Below are positions 19,447 to 28,570 of a stretch of 35,910 nucleotides of DNA, piece by piece. Position 1 is the stretch's first letter, and the number at the start of each line of letters is the position of its first letter. The notes beneath the pieces were generated by a model that did no database searches, was not told the DNA's origin, and was given only the letters and a program-made list of their open reading frames with translations. Source of the stretch: Chara braunii (lineage: Eukaryota; Streptophyta; Charophyceae; Charales; Characeae); the NCBI GenBank assembly GCA_003427395.1, contig BFEA01000139.1:2671575-2707484 (forward strand), given 5' to 3'. The translations under genes and the position numbers were made by a program.

Positions 19447-22105
19447 GGCAAATACCCTGACAAGGGTATTTGCCGGGGTTTTTCAACGTCGGACGTTGTC
19501 CGACATTTTCGCTTAATTGAAGAACTTGATGAGACTTATGTTTGTCAAAAGTTTATTTAGACCAACCCTATAAAACTGAGAGACCTAAAACCTGACGTCG
19601 TTGAAGTATGACGTCATTGACATCCGATTGAAACAACGGGAGTCGGCGGTACGACTTGTCGTCCACGACTCCCGACAGGGCCGCAGGGGTACGTGGTCGT
19701 GGAAAATTTTTACCTAAAAGACTGACGCGCGGCTGCTAAGCCGCGTGATTCAGAGCCTTAGTAGACCAAATAGGTGGACGCGTCATGTATGTGGCCACGA
19801 CATTCGTGCCGTGCCGCCAGGCGGTCGTTGTTTTGGCGGCAACGCGGCTGGCTAGCGGCTTGGGCTGCTGAGGTACACAGGCCCAACCTGCATGAGGTCG
19901 TAGGCGATACCGTGCTGGGTAAAGGTCTTCATAAGGAAGAGTTGCTCCTATTCTGTGTGGAATAGGAGCTAGCCCAGTAGGATATCGTACCAGACTCTTG
20001 CCTAGCAGATACTGGGGTCGAGCCCTGATGACATCGCTACTGGGCTAGCTCCAAAACTCTTTTGGTGCGACCGTTTTTCGGTCGTGCGATAAATGAGATC
20101 GCGCGACTGGAAATAGCTGCATGGAGACTAGCGTGGCCCCTGCGCAAGGATGACACGCACGAATCGAGAAATGACAAATTTTTCTTTTATTTCCACGGGG
20201 AATTGAACTCAGGTCTGTGTATCAACAAGAGGAGGAGGGATGCCAGTGAGGCGTGACTCTGTTCTCTGTGGCCGTTGGCTTATGCCAACGTTGGCTTATG
20301 CCAACGACATAAAAATATACATAAAAAAAAACGCCCTGCGCCAGATGGCGCCAGGAGAAGTAACAAGGGACTTAGAGTCCCCAAAAGAGAGCAGGCACCG
20401 TTTTCAACGACGTCAGACCGTTTTGTTTTTTTTTTGTATTTTTTTTTCTTAGTTTTTTTTTAGATTCCTTTCTTTTTGTTTTTTCTTAGATTTGTTTTCA
20501 GATCCCCCTTGTTTGTTTGATGAAACGAACGTGCGAAAACCTCTAACTTCCGACGAGCAAAATAGGTGGAGCAAAATCGAATGAATCTACCCCAAGACTA
20601 TTGGGGTATACATTCTGCTGCGCCAGTTTGAACAGGGAGCAGAATATGATTGTGCCAGACTATTTCGTCAGACTCCCTCCGACTCATCAGGAGTTTGAAA
20701 CCTCTACAGTCAGCGTGGGCAGGATAAGCAAAATCGGATGAATCTACCCCCAGGACATGGGGATGAACAGGCGTCCGTGTTTTAGGGCGTTTTCACACAG
20801 TTGCAGGTAAGTTTTTTTCTTTTTTTCTTTTTTTCTTTATTTTTTTGAAGTTTCTTTCGTTTCTCCCTTCCCGTTCACGACTGTTGGAGCACGGCCAGCA
20901 GGTGAAAAATCGGGAAAGGAGAAAACGAGATAAAACTAAAAACTGTAAAAAAAAAAAAAAAAAAAAAAAACAAAGTAAGAAAGAGAACGAGGCAAACAAC
21001 CTCGTGGATGGAAAGGAACAACCTTTTCAAGCTGTGTGGGAGCAAACCCAGCTCCCCACTCAAAAGAGCCACGAATATTCGTGGCCGTGAGATCTAGAAT
21101 CTCGCGGCTCACGACGTGCGCGTGGGAAAGGAAAAAGAAGCTTGGGGGGGTTGGAGAGAGAGGAAGGACGTGAGAGTTGGGAGGAGGAGGACCTACTCCT
21201 CCCAACCTGACAACTGTGCTCCCCAATTTCAGGGGAGGGCAGTAGAGGGAAAGATCAGGCTATTGGCAGACAACTGCATGCTCCTGGCTCAAATCACGAC
21301 CAAGAGCATTGCAGTTGAGGGGGTTGGAGTTTTCTTTGTTCCTTTTCTTTTTCTTGCTCTTTCGTGAGGACACTTGTCCTCACGAGGTGTTACCTCTGGT
21401 GCAAGCTGCCAGAGGTAACTATCAGGCTCCCGTTGAGGGGCCACAAAGGAAAAGACTAAGTATATCCTTTTCCCCGATGTATCTGCCCTGGGAAAGGGGT
21501 CCAGATACATCAAACTGAAAGGGGTTATATCTCTCCAAACCCTTATCAGAAAAACAAAAGAAAAACATTTTTGAAAATGGCAGAGACTCAGCTATCTCGT
21601 GAAATTCCGAGATAGTTGAAACAAAAAAAATAAGAAAAGAAAATAGTGCAGTTGTAAGAACTGCCCCACACTAAGGCTGTGGCTGTGGTGCGGCCACAGT
21701 TAGCCCTGGATCTTGGTCAGATCAAGGGCTCACTGTGAGCCCGTGATTTTTGCCTGGGGGACTAGAGTGACGTCCAGCCCTCCTCAGCCACTATAAAACA
21801 GGCAGCTGTCCCCCAGCTGCCACACAAAGCACTCGTGATGCCAGTGTGTGACGAACACACTTGAGTGTTGCTGGCTGTTGGAGGTGCTGCCTGAGGCAAC
21901 GGAGGAGGAGGTTGAAGTTCTGCAAAGGAGCGCGAGGAGAGAAGCTGGGCAGCCATAACCAAGGCAGGGAGCACTGTGCTCCCCTCCCCTCTGGCTGGTG
22001 CTGGTCCCACGGGACTGATCCAAGGACATTGCGGAACTACGGCCGTACGACGTTGTGGACTCTACTAATTTTGGCCAACCATTTTTCCACTGTAGTGGGG
22101 AAATG
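19447..22105. repeat. Hairpin thicket: about 38 short inverted repeats in 2.7 kb
   Basis: Nearly every part of this stretch can fold back on itself, and each hairpin has a different sequence. Strong examples are: GGCAAATACCCT 19447-19458 with 19463-19474; CGGGAGTCG 19637-19645 with 19666-19674 (inner hairpin 19651-19662); GCTCCTATTC 19944-19953 with 19960-19969; GGAGCTAGCCCAGTAG 19965-19980 with 20037-20052; TACCCCAA 20588-20595 with 20601-20608; palindrome 21068-21085; GTTGGGAGGAG 21176-21186 with 21196-21206; 21271-21283 with 21304-21317 (one bulge); TCGTGAGGAC 21362-21371 with 21376-21385; GTTACCTCTGG 21389-21399 with 21409-21419; GATGTATCTG 21476-21485 with 21502-21511; CTATCTCG 21592-21599 with 21608-21615; 21702-21713 with 21719-21730; GGCAGCTG 21801-21808 with 21814-21821; GGGAGCAC at 21968-21984. 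Runs of T at 20420-20470 and 20808-20846, and 24 A at 20947-20970, interrupt it. No coding frame is convincing. Confidence 0.75.
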
Positions 22106-22751
22106 TTGCTGAAATTTCGCAACGGCAGATAAGCGGCGACAAGGCTGTTGACGACAACAATGGCGGTGGTGCAGAAGCGCTGCCGGATTTTTGTTGTGGC
22201 GGCACTAAGTTTAACGGCGGTGGTGCGGAAGCGCTGCCGGATTTTTGTTGCGGCGACACTAAGCTTAACGGCGGTGGTGCGGAATCGCTGTCGGATTTTT
22301 TTTGAAGCGACGACACTAGTTTTAACGGCGGTGGTGCGGAAGCGCTGCCAGATTTTTGCTGCGGCGGTACTACTTTTAACGACGGTGGTGCGGAAGTGCT
22401 GCCGGATTTTTGCTGCGGCGGCACTAGTTTTAACGACGGTTGTGCGGAAGCGCTGCCGGAATTTTCTTGCGGCGGCACTAGTTTTAACGACGGTGGCACG
22501 GAAGCGCTGCCGGATTTTTTTGCAGCAACGACACTGGTTTTACGATGGTGACGACAATATTTGTTGCACTGAGCGGCGGCTGGGCATTGGCACAGGGAAG
22601 GTGCCGTTAAAGTGATGTGTTTTTGAAGCGGAGTGGACATGACGACGCAGTAACGCGGTGACGGTAAAAGCAAGTGGCGGTGACACTTACTGAAAAGTAA
22701 TTGCGGGGGTGTTGTAACAAGCGGTCGCCACAAGAGAGTGGTGTGGATCAC
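22065..22751 (-). CDS. Possible repeat protein of 228 codons over the 54-bp minisatellite
   Basis: A minus-strand frame stays open across the minisatellite because every unit is a multiple of three. It encodes seven to eight repeats of about 18 residues, typified by KLVPPQQKSGSASAPPSL, rich in Pro, Ser and Gln. The first 70 residues are unrelated and include a His-rich stretch. The plus strand is also open for 155 codons (22148-22615) with an Arg/Val-rich repeat, so openness alone proves nothing. Pro/Ser/Gln composition would suit an extracellular wall protein, but no signal peptide is visible at the start. Treat it as unproven. Confidence 0.2.
   Translation of the reverse strand: MIHTTLLWRPLVTTPPQLLFSKCHRHLLLPSPRYCVVMSTPLQKHITLTAPSLCQCPAAAQCNKYCRHHRKTSVVAAKKSGSASVPPSLKLVPPQENSGSASAQPSLKLVPPQQKSGSTSAPPSLKVVPPQQKSGSASAPPPLKLVSSLQKKSDSDSAPPPLSLVSPQQKSGSASAPPPLNLVPPQQKSGSASAPPPLLSSTALSPLICRCEISATFPHYSGKMVGQN
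22148..22560. repeat. 54-bp minisatellite, about 7.5 units
   Basis: Units start near 22157, 22211, 22265, 22322, 22376, 22430 and 22484, spaced 54 bp apart except one of 57 bp. The core GCGGAAGCGCTGCCGGAT is itself a near-palindrome. It resembles the GGGAAGCGCTGCCGAAAT core of the 120-bp repeats elsewhere in the window, so the two families may share an origin. Confidence 0.85.
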
Positions 22752-23969
22752 TTTGTCGACGACTCGCCGTAATAAATTTTTGAAGACAAAAGTTTGTACG
22801 ACCTCTTGAATGAACCTGAAGGTCAGTGGTCATTTGATTGACTCAGATTTCCCTTCACACCTGTGCGAACCTACACTTTGCTTAACCCTGTTCATTGAAT
22901 GTTCGTTGAAAAGGGAGAGAAAAGTCTTGCGTATCGTGCATGTGAATGGAGAAGTCTGACTTGAGCATGGGATTGCACTGGTTTTCTCTTGAACTTGTTG
23001 TCTCTGTGTGTTGTGTAGGTAGGTAGAAGAAGGTTTGCAAAGAAGATTGATTAAACCTAATTGAGAAAAGGAAAAATGATTACCTTCCTTTTACTTTTCA
23101 CCTGCCTGCATGCCAAAAATGATTCGTTGTTTTGAAAAACGTTAATTTTGTGTGTACCGTAGAATGAATTCGATCGAAATATGGCAGATAAGGTCAAATG
23201 AACTTAGTCTTTTCCTAAGGATTACCCGTTGTATCCCGAATGACCTTGTCTGCCTGCACCTGCTCAATGATTCTCATTCTTTATCTCCTCTGTTTTCTTT
23301 TCGTCTAAGTTACCCTGAACTCATGAGAGATAAAAATAATTGAAAGGTACTTGCAGCGGATACATCCTCTCTCTCAAGGAAGCATCTGGGGCGAGGGTTC
23401 GTTGCTTTAGGAGCCGATCCTGTTATCGACCAAGAGTGGGCCGTTCTACGGGGGGGTACTTTGCCGATTCGGTGGAGACGGCCCGATTTCTGAGATCTGA
23501 GTCTTATGCTCGGGCGAGGAGGAGTACCCCAGACCACTTCCTAGAGGGAAAGGCATGCAACACACCTCAAGCAATACCCCTGATCAAGAATCATCCGCAA
23601 AACAGTCCGTCATCAAAGAAGATTGAAAAACGTATGGAGACGGGTGTGCGCGTGTTCAATCTGAGGTCGGCGACAGGATGAAATGAATAACTTTGGCAGC
23701 ACATCTCATCAAGTCAAAACTAAGACAGACCGACTACCTTGTCGGCTGCATTGAGGTTATTGTTGAAAGTCAACTCCTCGTTGGCGGCTGTATGATTTTT
23801 ATGGAATTCGACCCGGGGTGGTCAAATTTTATTTTGATATTGTGTTATTGTATGTATCTAATGATGATTTAGATTCGTTCTGTTATCATTTCAGATTGGA
23901 TATATGTTCATGTCGACTAGGGTCGATTCTTTTTGATGTAACTAAGTGTGGTTGTTATATCTCTTTTTT
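22752..23969. other. Spacer without a supported gene
   Basis: The longest frame is 113 codons on the plus strand (23340-23681), basic and with no recognisable domain. It overlaps a minus frame of 75 codons. The stretch is otherwise AT-rich with no repeat that I can name. Confidence 0.4.
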
Positions 23970-24490
23970 AAACTGGTGACCAAAGGGACTAGGATATTAG
24001 GGCTTTCAAACTTGGTTGAGACCGTCTTAGTCGACCGGCGTACGCTTCGTACTTAGGAGATAAGCGCCCTACGGAACGAACGACGTCCGGGTTCAATAGG
24101 CGTTTTAATCGCGCGTACCTATGCTACAACGAGCGAGCAAATGCCCTCGGCTGACCCACCTCTGCAACTAAATGTAAAAGCTTTCGCACATGGGTCAGTA
24201 GCTTGGTAGGGATACACCCCTAAGGGTGGTGACAACCCCTTAGGGAATCAAGCTTACGCCCGACGGGAACCTGTTCTGTCGTAGAGGACTGCGGGATGTA
24301 CAGCTGGCGCACTCGACTAAAGCAGCGAAGGGACGACGCGACCACGACGTCTCGGCTGTCCGCGAGATTAATTATGTGTCGTCCCCGAGTTGTCTCTATG
24401 TTTTGCTTTTCGTTTTAACTCCTGCGTGACATGGTCGGAAGGGCTTCCGCCTCCTTCGTGAGAAAAGGCGGGGGCCGATGCGCTCGACAA
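23970..24490 (+). mobile_element. Module B tail, copy B3
   Basis: Only the last 500 bases of module B are present. They start near AAAGGGACTAGGATATTAG, which matches GAAGGGACTAGGAGTG in B2, and run through CTTAGTCGACCGRCG, the structured tail, and GGTCGGAAGGGCTTCC to GGGGCCGATGCGCTCGACAA. The upstream half of B is missing, so this is a truncated or solo tail. It faces copy B4 head to head about 700 bp away. Confidence 0.6.
24110..24245 (+). ncRNA. Candidate structured RNA domain, copy B3
   Basis: P0: CGCGCGT 24110-24116 with ACGAGCG 24129-24135 (one mismatch), loop ACCTATGCTACA. P1: CTGACCCA 24151-24158 with TGGGTCAG 24191-24198, eight perfect pairs. P2: CCCTAAGGG 24218-24226 with CCCTTAGGG 24237-24245, nine perfect pairs around loop TGGTGACAAC. 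P3 is lost here (AAGCTTACGCCCG), and P4 is only partly kept around TTCTGTC. The P1 and P2 stems differ on both arms from those of B1 and B2. Confidence 0.5.
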
Positions 24491-24602
24491 CGAGACTATG
24501 ATCGCTATAGGAGATGATATCCAGAGGCAGATCGCCGAGGAGTTGCGTGAGGAACACCAACAATTCTCCCGTGATTGGTCCAAGATGGTCGGGACCCACT
24601 GA
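24462..24602 (+). CDS. Short exon-like frame following the B3 tail
   Basis: The open piece reads EKAGADALDN, then MIAIGDDIQRQIAEELREEH, then a short tail ending in DWSKMVGTH and TGA at 24600-24602. The only ATG is at 24498. The Glu/Arg/Gln pattern would form an amphipathic or coiled-coil helix. Its GADALDN start resembles TDELDN after the B2 acceptor. It is a plausible last exon of an element-linked protein, but no family is recognised and no partner exon is identified. Confidence 0.25.
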   Translation, partial: EKAGADALDNETMIAIGDDIQRQIAEELREEHQQFSRDWSKMVGTH

Positions 24603-24908
24603 TCCGAACAAGATCCCCAACAACTCTCTGTGTACGTTCGTTCTTCACGTTTGGACGATCAGCAACTCGAATTGGTCATTAGGGATCTCCTCCTCTTCCA
24701 CCTCATTGCCCTGCTCAGACCAATGAAACAGGATCTGTACCAGGCAAAACCTGAGTGCCACGTAGACCTCCAACCACTTTGCCCACTTTCCCTCGTCCAC
24801 AATTGACACTAATATCGTGTCAATTTGGAAGGATAGATGCGGATGGACGCGAGACTGTCAGAAGAGGAAAGTCTGATGAAAGACTGAACGTGGAGAACCA
24901 ATGCTGGT

Positions 24909-25100
24909 TCATTGGGGCTGTGCGAAAGGGACAAGCTCCGGAAGAACTACCTCCGGCTCCGTATGGTGCACCCAAATTCGATGTACGTCGACGCTGTTCG
25001 TTTCGAGGATCCGATCCCCCGAGCGTGTGAGCCTCTGCCGCCATGTGTCCGCCAATTCTTCCGCCCAAACCAGTAGTTGATTGAACGTTGTCGTGCGCAT
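24909..25100 (-). CDS. Short exon-like frame following the B4 tail
   Basis: The minus-strand frame runs from ATG at 25100 to TGA at 24909 and gives 63 residues. It begins MRTTTFNQLLVWAEELADTW and continues with a mixed charged segment and HRIWVHHTEPEVVLPELVPF. An acceptor (CCCCTCAG, ending at 25109) lies just upstream, in the same place relative to the B tail as in B2. Tryptophan and hydrophobic spacing look protein-like. No family is recognised. Together with the frame after B3, it suggests that B tails are intronic or 5' to exons. Confidence 0.3.
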   Translation of the reverse strand: MRTTTFNQLLVWAEELADTWRQRLTRSGDRILETNSVDVHRIWVHHTEPEVVLPELVPFAQPQ

Positions 25101-25200
25101 AGCCCCCGCTGAGGGGACCTTCCCGACCGCGTCACACAGGATTCGGCATGTCGCATAAAACTAGGGAGCTTCACCGCTCCGACCGAGTGCGCCAGCTATA

Positions 25201-25396
25201 CCTCTCACGAGTCCCTACGACAGGATAGGGTCCCGTGAGGTATAACTTACCTCTACCTGCAGGAGCTGTCACCATCCCTTGGGTGAGCATATCCCCGTCG
25301 AGCTACCAATCCACAATACAAAAGCTTTTACATGCAATCGCAGAGGGACAAGCCGATGACGTTTTCTCGTGTGTTGTAGCATAGGGGGTACGCACG
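25201..25396 (-). ncRNA. Candidate structured RNA domain, copy B4 (inverted)
   Basis: On the minus strand, P0 pairs CGTGCGT (25396-25390) with ACACACG (25374-25368), one mismatch, around the invariant loop ACCCCCTATGCTACA. P2 has ACC/GGT and GGGA/TCCT segments around TGGTGACAGC (25284-25255). P3 pairs GAGGTA with TACCTC (25253-25237). P4 pairs CCCTAT with GTAGGG around CCTGTC (25230-25213). An outer pair, 25201-25209 with 25234-25240, is equivalent to P5 of B1. Confidence 0.5.
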
Positions 25397-26639
25397 GTCA
25401 CACCTGATGGAACCCGCACCCGAACTGACGCTTAGGGCGCTGATCTCCCAAGCGCGGCCCTACGTCTGTCAACTAGGATATCGCACCTACCACGAGTCTC
25501 AACTTCTCAAAAACGTAAACTCGACACATCATCTCTCTATGACTAGTCCCTTTTCCAACCCATAATTCGAAGTGCGCACGAATATCAGGGTGTGACCTAC
25601 ACAAAATTGCATAAAAGGAACACATGCGCGAAGGAGGCCACAACATTCAACCATGCGTACTCACCCGTTCAACTAAAATGGCGATGCTTCACTCGTTACC
25701 CACAATACCGCGACCTTTCGTGGTTTTCGGGGTTGCGCACGAGACCTTTCGTTGTTTTCAGGGTTCAACACAAAATGTCGTGCAAGAAGTTTTCTTCGCG
25801 ATATAAAACGACTGAAGGATAAGCCGCTCAACCCTCGTGGCGTCTCTGGCCTTCAGGCAGAGCGTGGCGATGAGCAGGGAGCAAGTGTCCAACATGTAGG
25901 GGGAAACCTCTAGTGTTGGACAAGAATCAGGAATGCCCTAGACAAGGACCTCGAATTCCAGGTTTAGGACCAACGTCCGACCAATAATTTAAATAGTAAA
26001 CTCTTCAGAGATCTTCTGATCCAGATCTCGATAGATAGAAAAATCTGGATACACATGGATACACATGGATACACATTAAACTCAGAAGAAAGAGAGAGGT
26101 TTGTATGGGAACCGGGGGAGACCACCTCTCACAATCACTCGTGCAAGTCACTCAACATTTCGCAATCATTCACTTGCTCAGCATGAAAGGCATGATCAAG
26201 CTCCAAGATACATACCTGCACACACACACATTCAGCTAAAGCACGTTCCATGCATGCACGGAGTCAACCTTACCATTTCCTATAACTCAAGGCCCTTTGA
26301 CTCACACAAACCCCCTCAAGCCATTGTCCGATTCCCCTTTGAATGACAGTCAATCCGTTTGAATGACCCCTTTGAAATAAACCGGATAAAATCTTCGGAA
26401 ACCCCCCAATCCTATAAGGCTAAGTTTTTAGGTTTCGGGTACAGAAATAGGTCGAAATTGAGTCGCAAACCGACCTACTATCCATTCGATAGTAGAAGTT
26501 GATGAAGCTCAAGACCTCAGAGAGCACTCACAGGTAATGGTGACCTGCGTCACAAAACCAAGACAGACATCGCTTGTCTCGTTAATTGAGATCAACTCGG
26601 TATAACACTCTAAACTGGTCAACAGTAACGTCCGATAAC

Positions 26640-27010
26640 GATATGAAAATCACAAAAATTTCGGCAACACTCCCTTTAGGAAAGTGTGCTCGAAGAATAT
26701 TTACTAGACGAAATCTATAAAAAAAACTCAAGACTCTACTAGACGAAATCTAAAAAAAAAACTCAAGACTGAGAGACAATCTGAAAATAAACTAACTCTT
26801 TGGATTTAGGAAAAATGTGGGCAACACTTCCATTAGTAAGGAAGGCGTTCCGAATTTCTACTGACTCCAATGACTAAACTAATTCTAACCCAATTGACAT
26901 CTCGAAATTTTGACTAATTTTGAGTTTTTACTAACAGAAATTTCGACAGCATCTCCCTTATGGGAAAGAGACTCCCTAAATTTCTACTAACTCAAAGGCT
27001 ACCCAAAGTC
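26640..27010 (-). repeat. 120-bp repeats, inverted copy
   Basis: On the minus strand the cores read GTTGCCGAAATTT (about 26660), GTTGCCCACATTTTT (about 26820) and GCTGTCGAAATTT (about 26945), separated by TTAGTARAAATT-like segments. A 38-bp local duplication (CTACTAGACGAAATCTA and following bases) lies at about 26700-26770. Confidence 0.55.
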
Positions 27011-27409
27011 TTACAAAAGCAACCATACACGAAGAGACAATGCGAAAGCAAAACTAGACATCTACCTACCTATCGCACAAGCACAAGACGAACACTTACA
27101 AACTACCCTATTACAACAAAAAAATATCGAGTCTGAACAAAGGACAACACATTGCCAACAAGTATGTCATGTGAACAATAACTCATTCAATGATTTTGAA
27201 CTAAGGGTTCGTTTATCCAAAGTCTTCATTTTCGGCTTTGTTCTGACTACACTTCCCGCTCGTTTTTAAACATAAGTCCTGTATCTGATTTTTTAGTCAA
27301 CCTTAACTTTCCAAGTTGTTCTCAGTCAAAATCCATGCAAATCATTTAACACTCTTGTCTGGACTATTTACACAAGGATAAGACTCTGACTTTTGTCAAC
27401 AAATAGACC

Positions 27410-28570
27410 GACTGACTTAGCACAGCGTTCGGATCAGTCGATACGACTTCACTTCCAGACCCATTTCAAGTCTTAGGCAAACGAGCAAAACGACCGGATC
27501 AATCGATACGACCTCACTTCCAACCCAATTTCAAGTCTTAGGCAAACGAGCAAAGCGACCGAATCAATCGATACTGCCTCTCCTCCAACCCCATTTCAAG
27601 TCTTAGGCAAATGACCAAAGCGACCGGATCAATCGATACGCCCTCACTTCCAGTCTCATTTCAGGTCTTTAGACAAACGAGCAAAGCGTCCGGATCAGTC
27701 GAAAAAACTCCACTTCCAGCCCCAGTTCAAGTCTTAAGCGAACAAACAAAGCGACTGGACCAGTCAGAACGACTTCACTTCCAACCCCATTTCAAGTCTT
27801 AGACAAACGAGCAAAGCGACCGGATCAGTCGAAACGACTTCACTTCCAGCCTCATTTCATATCTTAGGCAAACGAGCAAAGCGACTGGATTAATCGAAAA
27901 AACTTCACTTCCAGCCCCATCTCAAGTCTTAGGCAAACGAGCAAAGCGACTGGATCAGTCCAAACGACTTCACTTCCAACCCTATTTCAAGTCTTAGGCA
28001 AACGAGCAAAGCGACCAGATCAGTCGAAACGACTTCACTTCCAACCCCATTTCAAGTCTTAGGCAAACGAGCAAAGCGACCGGATCAGTTGAAACGACTT
28101 CACTTTCAGCCCCATTTCAAGTCTTAGGCGAACGAGCAAAGCGACCGGATTAGTCAAAACGACTTCACTTCAAGCCCCATCTCAAGTCTTAGGCAAACGA
28201 GCAAAGCGACTGGATCAGTCAAAACGACTTCACTTCCAACCCTATTTCAAGTTTTAGGAAAACGATCAAAGCGATCGGGTCAGTCGAAACGACTTCACTT
28301 CCAACATTATTTCAAGATTTAGGCAAACCAGCAAAGCGACCGGGTCAGTCGAAACAACACTTTCAACCCCATCTCAAGTCTTAGGCAAACGAGCAAAGCA
28401 ACCGGATCAGTCGAAACGACGTCACTTCCAGCCCCATATCAAGTCTTAGGCAAATGAGCAAAGCGACCGGATCAGTCAAAACAACTTCACTTTAATCCCC
28501 ATCTCAAGTCTTAGGCAAACAAAGAAAGCGACCGAATTAGTCGAAACGACTTCAATTCCAACCCCATTCA
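27410..28570. repeat. 65-bp satellite array, about 18 units
   Basis: The motif TCTTAGGCAAACGAGCAAAG recurs at 27471, 27536, 27601, 27666, 27732, 27797, 27862, 27927, 27992, 28057, 28122, 28187, 28252, 28317, 28379, 28444 and 28509. The period is 65 bp with one three-base deletion. Units differ at a few per cent of positions. On the minus strand each unit holds AGTCGTTTCGACT and CGACTGATCCGGTCG, both able to pair. The segment TTTGCCTAAGACTTGAAATG resembles the A1 loop TTTGTTTCTAAGTTGAATGA. The array occupies the exact place of the A1 and A2 stem-loop arrays. The period is not a multiple of three, so it does not code. Confidence 0.9.

Noticed and set aside
20947-20970. A24 tract as the tail of a retrotransposed mRNA
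   Set aside because: No coding sequence precedes it and no flanking target duplication was found. T-runs of similar length lie nearby, so it reads as simple sequence.
19447-22105. Hairpin thicket as a Helitron or rolling-circle element
   Set aside because: Helitrons carry a single hairpin near one end. Here dozens occur throughout, and no Rep/helicase coding is seen.
27410-28570. Regular 65-bp array as a CRISPR
   Set aside because: Whole units are repeated with no variable spacers, and the context is eukaryotic. It is a satellite.
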